From IMG/VR virus record IMGVR_UViG_3300022752_000197, positions 1 to 35,998 of that record: 35,998 nt of DNA, one strand, 5' to 3'. The stretch comes from a virus. The notes beneath the pieces were generated by a model that was not told where the DNA came from, searched no databases, and was given only the letters and a program-made list of their open reading frames with translations. The translations under genes were made by a program, and so were the position numbers. Numbering within the stretch: position 1 is the stretch's first letter; every line of letters starts with the position of its first letter. This document shows, piece by piece, positions 7,289 to 16,621 of this stretch.

Positions 7289-7944
7289 CAAACCTGTACC
7301 AGCAGCTCGAAACACCAGCGCCACCAGACCTGCCATCTCCCGGCCAGGTCTATGACGAGCGCCTGACATCGCAAACTCATCGCGGTCTGCTGGTCTACTT
7401 TCGCAAGCTCACCAATATTCTGGGCACGGTCCTCGGGCCGCGAGGTGGGAAGTACTTGAACGTGCCTTATGGGGCTTTCCAGGACACGACAGATCAGGCA
7501 ATAACGGCCAACACTGCCACCGTCATGACATTTAACACCACTGACTTTAGCAATGGTGTCAAAGTTGTCACCAGTGGTGGGTACGCATCGCGGCTGACTG
7601 TGTCTCAGGCAGGGATTTATAACCTCCAGTGGTCTGGTCAATTCCAAAACACCGACACCCAACTGCATGACGTGAGTGTCTGGTTGCGTAAAAATGGCAC
7701 AGATGTAACTGGTTCTACAGGGCTTATCTCCATCCCCAACAGTCACGGCGGTGTGGACGGCCACATCATCGCAGGGTGGAATTATTTTCTTGAGCTGGCA
7801 GAAAACGACTACATTGAAATTTGGTGGTCTGCAACCAACACCGCCGTTTCGCTCCAGTTTTATCCTGCCCAGACATCCCCGACAAGACCGTCCACTGCGT
7901 CACTTATTGTGACCATGAGTTTTGTCTCAAATCTTTCCGCATAA
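7285..7944 (+). CDS. C1q-like jelly-roll virion protein
   Basis: This 219-residue protein has a helical N-terminal quarter (LTSQTHRGLLVYFRKLTNIL) and then a beta sandwich from about residue 60. The pattern SRLTVSQAGIYNLQWSGQF, DVSVWLRKNGTDV and NYFLELAENDYIEIWWSA matches C1q/TNF-like jelly-roll domains often found in phage surface proteins. Such trimers may bind surface sugars or cap fibres. It starts at an ATGA overlap with the endolysin gene, returning the operon from lysis to virion structure. Confidence 0.7.
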   Translation: MTNLYQQLETPAPPDLPSPGQVYDERLTSQTHRGLLVYFRKLTNILGTVLGPRGGKYLNVPYGAFQDTTDQAITANTATVMTFNTTDFSNGVKVVTSGGYASRLTVSQAGIYNLQWSGQFQNTDTQLHDVSVWLRKNGTDVTGSTGLISIPNSHGGVDGHIIAGWNYFLELAENDYIEIWWSATNTAVSLQFYPAQTSPTRPSTASLIVTMSFVSNLSA

Positions 7945-7951
7945 TCCCATC

Positions 7952-9433
7952 ATGGCACTTGTATCACTCAGAATTCCACCCGGCGTATACCGCAATGGGA
8001 CAGAGTATCAATCCTCTGGGCGATGGTTCGACTCAAACCTTGTCCGCTGGTTTGAGGGTACGCTGCGCCCTATTGGTGGATGGCGCAAAAGATCGAGCAG
8101 CCAACTGACAGGGTCATGCCGTGGCCTGATCACCTGGCGCGACAACTCAGGGGACCGCTGGATCGCCGCCGGGACTCATTCAAAGCTGTATGCCATGAAT
8201 GAGGCAGGGACTTTGAAGGACATCACGCCATCAGGGTTCACTGCTGGCATTGCTAATGCGGCCACGAAAACAGGTTACGGTTATTCCACTTATGGCAATT
8301 TTGCCTACGGTGTCCAGCGCCCAGACACAGGCAGCATCACACCAGCAACCACTTGGAGCTTAGACACCTGGGGCGAGTATCTGGTTGGCTGCTCAGACGC
8401 TGATGGCAAGCTCTACGAGTGGCAGTTGGGCTTTTCAACGCCGACCCTGGCCGCTGCCATCACGAACGCGCCAACGAGCTGCAATGCCGTGATGACCACC
8501 GCAGAGCGTTTTGTCTTTGCTTTGGGTGCTGGTGGTAATCCTCGCAAGGTGCAGTGGTGTGACCAGGAAAACAATACAGTTTGGACTCCGGCGGCAACGA
8601 ATCAGGCAGGGGACTTTGAGCTGCAAACTGTTGGATCATTAAAGGCAGGCAAGCGCGTGCGCGGTGTCAATCTGTTGTTTACAGATGTTGATGTCCACGT
8701 CAGCACCTACATCGGTCTGCCTTACGTTTACTCATTTGAGAAGGCCGGGTCTGGTTGTGGCTTGATCTCATCCCAGGCCGTTGCGGCCATTGACACTGCG
8801 GCCATCTGGATGAGCAAATCTGGTTTCTGGGTTTATGACGGTTACGTCAAGCCACTGGTGTCTGATGTTGGCGACTACATTTTCCAAAATATCAATTACA
8901 ACCAGGCCAGCAAAATTTATGCTGTGCATAACTCAAAATATGGTGAAATTATTTGGTTTTATCCATCAAGCCAATCAAATGAGAACGATTCTTATGTGAC
9001 CTACAACTATCGCGAAAATCATTGGGCTATTGGTTTGATGTCTCGCACGGCTGGAACAGATCGCGGGGTCTATTTGAACCCCTTGATGGTTTCTGCTGAT
9101 GGGTATATTTACGAGCATGAAGTTGGATATGCCTACGACTCTGTCGCGCCCTACGCTGAGTCTGGCCCTGTCCAGATCCAGGATGGCGAAAACATCATGA
9201 ACGTGCGCCAGATCATCCCTGATGAGCAGACTCTGGGCGAGGTTGTCGTGTCCTTCAAGGCCAGGATGTACCCAACGTCTAGCGAATCCACTTATGGGCC
9301 ATATTCTGCAAGCCAACCCACAAATGTGCGATTTTCTGCGCGTCAAGTAAAAGTCAGATATACCGGGGCCGTTTTAGAAGATTGGAGAGTTGGTTTAAAT
9401 AGACTTGATGTATTGCCCGCAGGCAAGAGATAA
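7952..9433 (+). CDS. Tail hub/nozzle-like protein
   Basis: The ATG at 7952 is chosen because it follows the stop of the previous gene at 7944; a TTG at 7922 would overlap it. The 493-residue product begins SLRIPPGVYRNGTEYQSSG and WFEGTLRPIGGWRKR, a start I recognise from podovirus tail proteins annotated as nozzle, hub or DNA-stabilisation proteins. The body is beta-rich with repeated blades (DRWIAAGTHSKLYAMNEAG, GEYLVGCSDADGKLYEWQ), like a beta-propeller. It probably forms the lower part of the short tail that closes the DNA channel. The exact homologue is uncertain. Confidence 0.7.
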   Translation: MALVSLRIPPGVYRNGTEYQSSGRWFDSNLVRWFEGTLRPIGGWRKRSSSQLTGSCRGLITWRDNSGDRWIAAGTHSKLYAMNEAGTLKDITPSGFTAGIANAATKTGYGYSTYGNFAYGVQRPDTGSITPATTWSLDTWGEYLVGCSDADGKLYEWQLGFSTPTLAAAITNAPTSCNAVMTTAERFVFALGAGGNPRKVQWCDQENNTVWTPAATNQAGDFELQTVGSLKAGKRVRGVNLLFTDVDVHVSTYIGLPYVYSFEKAGSGCGLISSQAVAAIDTAAIWMSKSGFWVYDGYVKPLVSDVGDYIFQNINYNQASKIYAVHNSKYGEIIWFYPSSQSNENDSYVTYNYRENHWAIGLMSRTAGTDRGVYLNPLMVSADGYIYEHEVGYAYDSVAPYAESGPVQIQDGENIMNVRQIIPDEQTLGEVVVSFKARMYPTSSESTYGPYSASQPTNVRFSARQVKVRYTGAVLEDWRVGLNRLDVLPAGKR

Positions 9434-9449
9434 GAATTAAAATTAAAAT

Positions 9450-9851
9450 ATGAAAGACATTCGACAAATTTTAAATGATGACCTGGCAAAGAACTATGCC
9501 GGGTTTGCTGTCACTGTTGATGATTACTTTGACAACCTGATGAACGCGCCGAAGACTGGCAACACTGTTGTGCGTCATGGCGACACATTGATCCTCACAA
9601 AGAAGATCGAAAACAACGGCATCGAATTCCACTGCATTAACGGTGAACGCGCCAAGGATTTGCTGGCGAATGTGCAGAAGTACCTCGATGAGTTAAAGGA
9701 TCAAGGGTATAACTATGCCGTCACGTTTTACGATAACCCTCGGATCAATGATTTGATTGTCCAATTAACTTACCCATCAGAGATCAAGAAAATTGATGAT
9801 GGATTATTCCGAACATACCAAGCCACAATGAGGTTCAAATGGGCGCACTAA
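9450..9851 (+). CDS. Hypothetical protein, possible GNAT-like internal protein
   Basis: This 133-residue alpha/beta protein contains RHGDTLILTKKIENNGIEFH and a helix NVQKYLDELKDQGYNYAVTF. The order of beta strands and helix recalls the acetyltransferase-like internal virion proteins of some podoviruses, but the acetyl-CoA binding loop is not evident. It overlaps the start of the large Ala/Gln-rich gene by 13 bases, so its product is probably made with the ejection proteins. The function is unproven. Confidence 0.6.
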   Translation: MKDIRQILNDDLAKNYAGFAVTVDDYFDNLMNAPKTGNTVVRHGDTLILTKKIENNGIEFHCINGERAKDLLANVQKYLDELKDQGYNYAVTFYDNPRINDLIVQLTYPSEIKKIDDGLFRTYQATMRFKWAH

Positions 9852-11461
9852 ATCAACTTGGCCAGGCCGCATCAAGTTTTGTTCAAAATCCTATAGGCAG
9901 TGTCAGCGATGCACTTGCAAAGGCAGATAAAGACTTGAGTTTGTCTAAAAATGCACCATTAATTGCGGGTGCTGGCGCAGCGTATTTGGCCGCACCATAC
10001 ATCATGGGTGCATTAGGTAGTGGTGCTGCTGGTGCAGCTGGCGCTGGCGCGGCAACAGGAGCATATGACGCTGGTATCGGATTAAATGCCATGACTGGTG
10101 GTGCTGGATTGGCTAGTGGAATTCCCGGCGTAATTGGTGGTGTCACTAATTTCTTGGGCAATTTAACCCCTGCCCAAGCAATCGGTGGCGCTGCTTTGGC
10201 CGCGAAGGCACTTGGTGGCGGAAGCAGCACGCCGTCATCCTCAACAACGTCAACTGCCATTGATCCTGACATCAAGGCCGCATATTTACAGCAATTGGCA
10301 GATGCCAGAGCTGCTGCGGCTGGCCTTGGAACACGTCAGTTTGAAGGATTCACGCCTGGCTATGCTACGGCAGAACAGCAGTTAAAAGATATTGGTCTTG
10401 GTGGAATTGGCCAAAGAACTACTAATCGAGCTGCTGAATTAGCACTTGCTGAGGCAGGATACACACCTCAACAAATTGCTGCTGCTACTGGTGGAAACGC
10501 TGCATTAGCAAATGCTCAAGGATATACACCTCAACAAATTGCTGCTGCACAAGCTAATAGAGCAAACATACAAAATATTGGCGTTAATACTGGCGCTCAA
10601 TACATGTCTGCATATCAAAATCCATTTGAAAATCAAGTTGTACAAGGTACGTTAGCAGACATTGAACGACAAAGGCAATTATCACAGCAGGCACAACAAT
10701 CACGCGCTATCGGTGCGAAAGCATTTGGTGGATCGCGTCAGGCAGTTGCTGAGTCAATTGCTAATGAAGATTACATGCGCCAGGCTGCAAATACTGCGGC
10801 TCAATTACGATCTGCTGGTTTTAGTACTGCTGCAAATTTAGGTCAGACTGATGCCGCTAGAGCTTTGCAAGCTCAAATGGCAAATCAAGGTGTTGATTTA
10901 ACACTTGAACAAGCTAATGCTCAATTGCGTCAAGGAGGATTATTAGCAAATCAAGCTGCCGCCAATCAAGCAATGCAATTTGGAGCTGGAGCAAGTAATC
11001 AGGCAAATTTAGCAAATCAGGCTGCAATGAATCAAATGGCTCAATTCAATGCTGGTCTTGCTCAACAAGCAGCTTTGGCGAATCAATCTGCATTTGCACA
11101 AGCTGCTGGGTTAAGACAAAATGCCATTGGTCAATTAGGCGCTTTAGGTGCTCAACAGCAAAACCTTGGAATGACTGGTGCTCAAGCCGTGATGACTGCC
11201 GAGCAGCAACGCCAGCAGTTGGCTCAGGCGCGGCTTGACGCTGCACGCAACCTGGCATCCGAGCGCCTTGGCCTGACTGGCAGTGCTTTGGGACAGAACG
11301 TGCCAAACCTTGGCGGCACGACAACCACGCCGATTTACCGCAATCAGATGGCAAGTGGTCTTGGCGGTGCTCTTGGTGGCGCTCAGTTGGGCAGCATCTT
11401 GGGTGGCAAGGAATACGCTGGTTATGGTGCCATCTTGGGCGGTTTGCTGGGCTTGGGTTAA
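9839..11461 (+). CDS. Ala/Gln-rich internal virion (DNA ejection) protein
   Basis: This 540-residue protein begins with a helix, then a Gly/Ala-rich hydrophobic zone at about 40-125 that may insert in membrane (LIAGAGAAYLAAPYIMGALG). From about 150 onward it is a long helical region rich in Ala, Gln and Asn, with two copies of GYTPQQIAAA and many NQAA units. The end returns to Gly-rich repeats (GGALGGAQLGSILGGKEYAG). Such composition and position after the tail hub are typical of proteins packed in the head and ejected to make a DNA channel. The central third, about 10390-11150, is clearly more AT-rich than its flanks. Confidence 0.65.
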   Translation: MGALNQLGQAASSFVQNPIGSVSDALAKADKDLSLSKNAPLIAGAGAAYLAAPYIMGALGSGAAGAAGAGAATGAYDAGIGLNAMTGGAGLASGIPGVIGGVTNFLGNLTPAQAIGGAALAAKALGGGSSTPSSSTTSTAIDPDIKAAYLQQLADARAAAAGLGTRQFEGFTPGYATAEQQLKDIGLGGIGQRTTNRAAELALAEAGYTPQQIAAATGGNAALANAQGYTPQQIAAAQANRANIQNIGVNTGAQYMSAYQNPFENQVVQGTLADIERQRQLSQQAQQSRAIGAKAFGGSRQAVAESIANEDYMRQAANTAAQLRSAGFSTAANLGQTDAARALQAQMANQGVDLTLEQANAQLRQGGLLANQAAANQAMQFGAGASNQANLANQAAMNQMAQFNAGLAQQAALANQSAFAQAAGLRQNAIGQLGALGAQQQNLGMTGAQAVMTAEQQRQQLAQARLDAARNLASERLGLTGSALGQNVPNLGGTTTTPIYRNQMASGLGGALGGAQLGSILGGKEYAGYGAILGGLLGLG

Positions 11462-11473
11462 GGGAAAAACATC

Positions 11474-13051
11474 ATGGCAGATTTCAATCTTGGCTTGCTG
11501 GGCGACATTTTTGGCGGCGGCACGTCTGCCCTGAGTGAGTACCTGACGCCTCAACAACAAGAGTCAATGCAGCGCCAAGCGCTGCTGTCCACGGCTGCGG
11601 CCCTGCTCCAAGCAGGTGGCCCATCAACAACCCCCATATCCCTTGGCCAAGCGCTTGGCGCAGGCTTGCAGGCTGGGACGGGCGCATATGGCAAGGCTCA
11701 AGAAGGTGCGATTCAGCAATTGCTGACACGGCAAAAGTTGGATGAGGCCAAACGTGCCCAGGCAGCTCAAGAGGCTTATCAAAAATTCATTCTTGGACAA
11801 CCAGGTCAGGCTCAAACCATTACGCCAGAGCAGGCCATCTCCATGCCTGGGATGCCTGTCGGTCCGACAGTTGAACGCGCTGAACTGATCGGGCAACCTG
11901 GCCCGAGCATGGCTCCAACTGGTCGCGGTACTTTGACTCCAGAAATGCGCCAATTGTTGGCAGCATTGCCTGCCAAAGAGGGCATCACAGAGGCCATGAA
12001 GTTTATGCAGCCTCCAGAGGTCATTGGTGAACCTTATCGGACTGCTGAAGGCAAAACATTTCAGCGCACAAAAACTGGTGGAAGAATTGAAATTCCAACA
12101 GCCGAGGCACCGGCACCAGAGGTCATTGGAGAACCTAAAGAAGTTACTGATGCCGCAGGTAATCCTGTATTGATCCAGAGATACAAAGACGGCAGTGTCA
12201 AAACCATTGAAGGCTTTGGCGTGCCGCGTGAGATGGTTCAAATGAACCTGAACAACAAGATCGTTTGGGTCGACAAAAATAGAATTCCTGCCAATGCTGA
12301 ATACTTGACTGGATTAAGCCCGGCAGAGGCTGAAAGATTGCGACTCGATCGTGCTCAACTGGGCATTGCTTTGGATCGCTTGCAACTTAGCAAAGCCGAG
12401 TTTGATCGCGGTCAGTATGACCGTGTTGAAACGGCAGATGGGTTTGCTTATGTGCCTAAGATGCCTGGTTATCCAGTCATCCCAATACCCGGTGCTGGTG
12501 GTGAGCAGTTGACTGGTAAAGGTGCCGCAACTGAAGACCAGGCAAAGTCTGCCGGATTCTCTTTGCGGATGAACCAGGCAAAGCAAATCTTCAATCAACC
12601 ATTGATTGATCCAGTCACAAAACAGCCAGTTGTTGACTCAAATGGCAATCAACTTACGCTGGAAAATGTTTTTGGCAGCCCAAGCAGAACGCAGGCAATT
12701 TTGCGCAGTATCCCATCTGCTGGTCTTACTACTGGATTTGCAAATTACATTGAGAGTGCTGGCCGTCAGCAATATCGTCAGGCTCAAGAAAACTGGGTCA
12801 CTGCAAATCTGCGTGCAGAGTCTGGCGCTGTGATTGGTGTTGATGAAATGGAAAAGGAAATTCAGAAATATTTTCCGCAAACCAATGACAAGCCGCAAAC
12901 CATTGCGCAAAAAGCTGATGCACGCAGGTCAGCAGAGCTTGCAATGCAAGTGCGTGGCGGTCCTGCACTCAAGGCAATTCAAAAAGCGCAACAAGCAACG
13001 CAACCAAGTGTTGGACTCTCATGGGATCCAGCCACACAATCATTCAAGTGA
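11474..13051 (+). CDS. Internal virion (ejection) protein, second of the series
   Basis: This 525-residue protein is preceded by AAGGGAAAAACATC before the ATG. The N-terminal 110 residues are helical and Ala/Gln-rich (TPQQQESMQRQALLSTAAAL). The middle has Pro-rich linkers and a repeated motif PPEVIGEPYRTAEGKTFQR and APEVIGEPKEVTDAAGNPV, then a long helical C-terminal half (ERLRLDRAQLGIALDRLQLS). Near the end comes ESGAVIGVDEMEKEIQKYFP, a segment often seen in phage internal proteins. No enzymatic motif is clear. It probably enters the cell with the DNA. Confidence 0.6.
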   Translation: MADFNLGLLGDIFGGGTSALSEYLTPQQQESMQRQALLSTAAALLQAGGPSTTPISLGQALGAGLQAGTGAYGKAQEGAIQQLLTRQKLDEAKRAQAAQEAYQKFILGQPGQAQTITPEQAISMPGMPVGPTVERAELIGQPGPSMAPTGRGTLTPEMRQLLAALPAKEGITEAMKFMQPPEVIGEPYRTAEGKTFQRTKTGGRIEIPTAEAPAPEVIGEPKEVTDAAGNPVLIQRYKDGSVKTIEGFGVPREMVQMNLNNKIVWVDKNRIPANAEYLTGLSPAEAERLRLDRAQLGIALDRLQLSKAEFDRGQYDRVETADGFAYVPKMPGYPVIPIPGAGGEQLTGKGAATEDQAKSAGFSLRMNQAKQIFNQPLIDPVTKQPVVDSNGNQLTLENVFGSPSRTQAILRSIPSAGLTTGFANYIESAGRQQYRQAQENWVTANLRAESGAVIGVDEMEKEIQKYFPQTNDKPQTIAQKADARRSAELAMQVRGGPALKAIQKAQQATQPSVGLSWDPATQSFK

Positions 13052-13059
13052 GGTAAACA

Positions 13060-14919
13060 ATGCCACAAACTGTCAATGTAATTGGGTATGGCCCGATTAC
13101 TTTCCCAGATGGAATGTCGCGGGAGCAGATGGCCGAGGCGTTGAAGAAACTGCCTCCATTGCCTGGTACGCCTGCATCTGTTTCCCCGGCAGCACCACAG
13201 ACCGTTATGGATAAGCTCTCAGCATCTCCAGTTGGTGGCGTTGTGCGCGGCCTGCGTGATGTTGCTGAAGGCACTGTGCAATTTGCTGCAAGAGGCGCTG
13301 AACAATTGCCTATCGTGGGCCAATTTATTCGTCCAGCACGTCAGTCTTTTGAGCAAGCCATGACCGCTGGAGAAAAACAATACCGCCAAGATCGTGCTGG
13401 CCAATTACGGCCAGATGAACTTGATGTTGGCCGTATGGTTGGCAATGTGGCTGGAACTCTTTTGCCAAGCACTGCTGCCGTTAAGGCATTGAACCTGGCC
13501 GCCAAACCCGTCAAGGCTGGCGCTGTTTCTGGTGCCGTCAGCGGTGCAATGCAGCCGGTCCAGACTGGTGCAACTGCGCCAACTTTGTCTGACCTGGTGA
13601 CAGAGACAAGACCTCAAGAAATGGGTGCTGGTGAATACTTCACGCAAAAGGCCCAGCAAATTGGATTTGGCGGGGCTTTGGGCGCTGGCGGTGGATACCT
13701 GACCGACAAGATGATGAGCATTTTGTTTGGCTCAAGAACGCCTGGTGTGGCGGCTCCATCTCCAGCACCTGGGCCAGCAACTGCACAAGCTCAAAGCAGC
13801 GCCACGGCAACTGCAACTCCAACGGCCACAGTGACTGGCGGTCAAGTTACGCCTGGCGTTGTTGGTGCTGATACATCAGCAGCCCTGACTGAAGCTCAAA
13901 GGGCCATTCTTGAGCGCGGCAAGATTATGGGGTTTCGCACAACCCCAGGCCAGGAAACTGGCAGCAGATCTTTGCAGCAGATGGAGGCTCGAATGGAATC
14001 CAGCCCATTTACGTCTGGGCCTTTCAATGAGATCAAGGCAGCCAATCAAAAGATTTTGAACCAAGCGACAGCTCAGGCCATTGGAGTCAATGCCAGTGAA
14101 TTGAGCAATCCTGTTCTGGCGCAAGCTCAGAGACAAATCAGCGCGGTCTACAACAAAGTCGCAAGCCCAACGGTTCAAAAAATCGATCAGCCTTATGTGC
14201 TCAACGGTATCGATTTGCTTGATAACGCATTTGAGGGTCTGACTACTCAGCCATTCAAGTCGAATATCTTTGTGAAGCAATTGCAAGATTTAGCTTTGAA
14301 GGGCGAGGCCACAGGCAATCAGTTGTCCACCTTGTCATCAAAAATTGGCAAGCGTGCAAAAAATGAAATGACAACGGCAAATGGTGACCGTGAATTGGGT
14401 CAGGCACTGTTCCAGATGAAGGAAATTGTGGATGATGCCTTGGCGTCTGGATTGTCAACAGCGGATCAATTGGCATTTCAAGCGGCCAGAGCAAACTATC
14501 GCAACCTGATGACATTGCGGTCAAGTCCTGGCGTTGTAAATCCATCAAGTGGCAATGTCTCTGCGCCTAATTTGGCATCAGCATTGACGCGCAAAGACCC
14601 CAGGGGATTTGTATTTGGTGAGAATCAGACTCCGATGTATGAGGCTGCGCGGTTCGCTCAGGCATTTAAACCCATCGTGGGAGACTCTGGAACGGCCACC
14701 AGGACCATGGAATACACGCCTTTGAACGTGATGCTATCCATGCCCACAAACCTGGCTGCACAGGCTTATACGTCAGCCCCAGCAACGGCTCTTGCGAGCA
14801 GATTGCAAACTGGTTTGTTGCCTGCCGATGTCACCAATGCTGCAACTGAGGAATTGATGCGCCGAGCATTGCCAGTCACGGCTGGCGCCGGGTTGGTTGG
14901 CGGTTTACTGGGTCAATGA
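13060..14919 (+). CDS. Internal virion (ejection) protein, third of the series
   Basis: This 619-residue protein starts with a short motif GPITFPDGMSREQMAEALKK, a small N-terminal unit common to phage internal proteins. It continues with hydrophobic Gly/Ala stretches (VGNVAGTLLPSTAAVKALNL and GFGGALGAGGGYLTDKMMSI), an Ala/Thr/Pro-rich linker at about 230-275, and a large helical region to the end. The start follows TGAGGTAAACA. Ordered after the two other large Ala-rich genes, it completes a set of three that I infer to form the ejectosome. No catalytic transglycosylase residues are visible. Confidence 0.6.
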   Translation: MPQTVNVIGYGPITFPDGMSREQMAEALKKLPPLPGTPASVSPAAPQTVMDKLSASPVGGVVRGLRDVAEGTVQFAARGAEQLPIVGQFIRPARQSFEQAMTAGEKQYRQDRAGQLRPDELDVGRMVGNVAGTLLPSTAAVKALNLAAKPVKAGAVSGAVSGAMQPVQTGATAPTLSDLVTETRPQEMGAGEYFTQKAQQIGFGGALGAGGGYLTDKMMSILFGSRTPGVAAPSPAPGPATAQAQSSATATATPTATVTGGQVTPGVVGADTSAALTEAQRAILERGKIMGFRTTPGQETGSRSLQQMEARMESSPFTSGPFNEIKAANQKILNQATAQAIGVNASELSNPVLAQAQRQISAVYNKVASPTVQKIDQPYVLNGIDLLDNAFEGLTTQPFKSNIFVKQLQDLALKGEATGNQLSTLSSKIGKRAKNEMTTANGDRELGQALFQMKEIVDDALASGLSTADQLAFQAARANYRNLMTLRSSPGVVNPSSGNVSAPNLASALTRKDPRGFVFGENQTPMYEAARFAQAFKPIVGDSGTATRTMEYTPLNVMLSMPTNLAAQAYTSAPATALASRLQTGLLPADVTNAATEELMRRALPVTAGAGLVGGLLGQ

Positions 14920-14935
14920 TCTTTGAGGTGAAATG

Positions 14936-15769
14936 ATGGCGACACTCAACCCATATTCAGATACTTTGCTCATGGACGCATTGCGTGGCTCTTTGAGCAA
15001 TGCTGAATCATTTGGCCGTGGCTTGGCTGTCGCGCCTGTTGGCTTGCTTGGTGACCTTGAAGGATTGCTGCGCAAAGGCGCCAACTTTTCATTTGGTCGC
15101 GGTGGCGTCAAAGTAAATGAGACTCCAGTGCTACCAACCACAGAAAGCCTGTTGGCTGCGATTCCTCGAATCTCCAACCCTCGAATGGAGACGGCAGGCA
15201 TTGAGCAAATAGGTGCGGCATCCAACCCTAAAGGTCCAATCGCTTTGGGCAAGACTGTTGGCCGCATGGCTGGTCGAGAGATCAACCGGGCCATGATGGG
15301 TGAAGGTGGTTTGCTGGGTCCGATCACTCCGCAGCCAATGTATGTTGTGCCGCCTGGGAAATCAATCAAGCAAATGCCACAAAGTAAATCTCTGCTTGAT
15401 ATGAATAGGACTCCAAGTGAGGCAGAAATCAAAAAGGCTCCACGGGAGGACTTGATTAACTGGTTGCAAAACAATGACCCCAATGGGACATATCTTGATC
15501 CAACTCCAGACCCTGCGGTCAATATGTATAGAACGGCAAAGGGTTATGCCATTGAGGATGCGAATACTGGCAGCGTTTCTGAATTTGGTGACTACAACAA
15601 AGCAAAACAAGAGTTTGATGCGTTGAGGTTTTCTAACTCAGAATTCCAGCCAATGACTCTCAAAGAAGCACAAGAGTCAGCAATAAATTACTTACGCGAA
15701 TCTGCTCAACCAGCAGGTGGCGGCAAATTGTTGCAGTTTGGAAGCAAGCCAAGCGGATTACTTGACTGA
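14936..15769 (+). CDS. Hypothetical protein at the end of the virion operon
   Basis: Two ATG codons lie in tandem at 14933 and 14936; the GAGGTG at 14925-14930 is best spaced for the second. The 277-residue product has a helical N-terminus (SDTLLMDALRGSLSNAESFG), a Pro-rich linker, a segment with IPRISNPRMETAGIEQIG, and a C-terminal part with repeated acidic helices. It is last in the rightward virion operon, and its stop overlaps the end of a leftward gene by 12 bases. A minor internal virion protein is the likeliest role. Confidence 0.55.
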   Translation: MATLNPYSDTLLMDALRGSLSNAESFGRGLAVAPVGLLGDLEGLLRKGANFSFGRGGVKVNETPVLPTTESLLAAIPRISNPRMETAGIEQIGAASNPKGPIALGKTVGRMAGREINRAMMGEGGLLGPITPQPMYVVPPGKSIKQMPQSKSLLDMNRTPSEAEIKKAPREDLINWLQNNDPNGTYLDPTPDPAVNMYRTAKGYAIEDANTGSVSEFGDYNKAKQEFDALRFSNSEFQPMTLKEAQESAINYLRESAQPAGGGKLLQFGSKPSGLLD

Positions 15770-16135
15770 TCCAAAGAACGCCGCCACCAGTGGATCTCGC
15801 CTAATCTTCACCTTACGGCCTCGCTCACGCGCCTGCCGGAAGGCTTTGTCATCGAGTGACTCTTTGCGCCTCCACTTGCGCACTCTGTCGTTGACGCTGA
15901 CAGGCATGGGCTTGATGGCATCAATGCCAATGCCGTACCTGTAAACCGCAATAGGAACATTTCTAACCTTGCATCTGGTCCATTCTTGAACATGGACAAG
16001 TTTTTGCTGACGTAACAAATTAATAAGCAGCCTTGCAGATCTTTGCGAACAAAAAATTGTTTTTGCTATTTCTGATGATGTCAGACCATTATTTGAAATA
16101 ACATTGATCAATCGTTTAATTTGAATAGACTTCAT
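15758..16135 (-). CDS. Leftward winged-helix DNA-binding protein
   Basis: This 125-residue protein has an N-terminal winged helix-turn-helix (IKRLINVISNNGLTSSEIAK, then CSQRSARLLINLLRQQKLVHV) followed by a basic C-terminal part (DRVRKWRRKE and RQARERGRKVKIRRD). It is transcribed against the virion operon, and the two ends overlap tail to tail by 12 bases. It starts beside a 66-bp AT-rich gap shared with the divergent acetyltransferase gene, so it may regulate both. The target is unknown. The first third is more AT-rich than the rest. Confidence 0.7.
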   Translation of the reverse strand: MKSIQIKRLINVISNNGLTSSEIAKTIFCSQRSARLLINLLRQQKLVHVQEWTRCKVRNVPIAVYRYGIGIDAIKPMPVSVNDRVRKWRRKESLDDKAFRQARERGRKVKIRRDPLVAAFFGSVK

Positions 16136-16201
16136 TTTAAATTTTTATTAAAAATTGTTTTTTGTCATATCCATTTAATAAAAAATTATTTTAATCCAAG
16201 C
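16136..16201. promoter_or_regulatory. Divergent AT-rich promoter gap
   Basis: This 66-bp gap between divergent genes is about 85% A+T. On the plus strand TTGTCA at 16162-16167 followed after 18 bases by TTATTT could serve as a weak promoter for the acetyltransferase gene. No clear minus-strand promoter or operator stands out. Confidence 0.4.
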
Positions 16202-16621
16202 ATGATCAATCGAGTTGACATTTCGGATCAATGCGTGCAAAAAAGATTGTTAAATCTTCAAAAAATTTGTTTACCCAATGATTCGATTTATGACACAAAT
16301 TTTGGATCTTGGTGGATTGCTTGTCAAGATGGTTGCGATATTGGTTTTGCGGGTCTTGTGCGGTCTGTGCGGTGGTCTGATTGTGGCTACCTGTGTCGCG
16401 CTGGTGTTGTGCCTGGTTATCGTGGACGCGGACTACAGAAGAAGTTTATTCGCGTCCGAATCAGACAAGCAAAAACTTTTGGGTGGAAATGGCTTGTGAC
16501 CGACACCAGATTCAATCCAGCATCAGCAAACAGTTTGATTAGCTGTGGTTTCAAAATGTTTGATCCCACTGACCCCTGGGGCTGTAAACATACACTTTAC
16601 TGGAGAAAGGCATTGTCATGA
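16202..16621 (+). CDS. GNAT-family N-acetyltransferase
   Basis: The frame is open from 16121, but that would run into the divergent gene. The ATG at 16202 gives 139 residues with a complete GNAT fold. The acetyl-CoA binding motif A is VVPGYRGRGLQKKFI (residues of about 69-83, Q/RxxGxG/A form as RGRGLQ). Ahead of it are strands IGFAGLV and CGYLCRAG, and the C-terminal part has NPASANSLISCGFKMF, the usual helix-strand end. The acetyl acceptor is unknown. The end overlaps the phosphoesterase gene by four bases, so the two are probably co-expressed. Confidence 0.8.
   Translation: MINRVDISDQCVQKRLLNLQKICLPNDSIYDTNFGSWWIACQDGCDIGFAGLVRSVRWSDCGYLCRAGVVPGYRGRGLQKKFIRVRIRQAKTFGWKWLVTDTRFNPASANSLISCGFKMFDPTDPWGCKHTLYWRKALS

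Noticed and set aside
10440-10560. Possible CRISPR-like or tandem DNA repeat in the ejection protein gene
   Set aside because: The repeat is at protein level (GYTPQQIAAA twice) within an open frame, with unequal spacing and no spacer structure.
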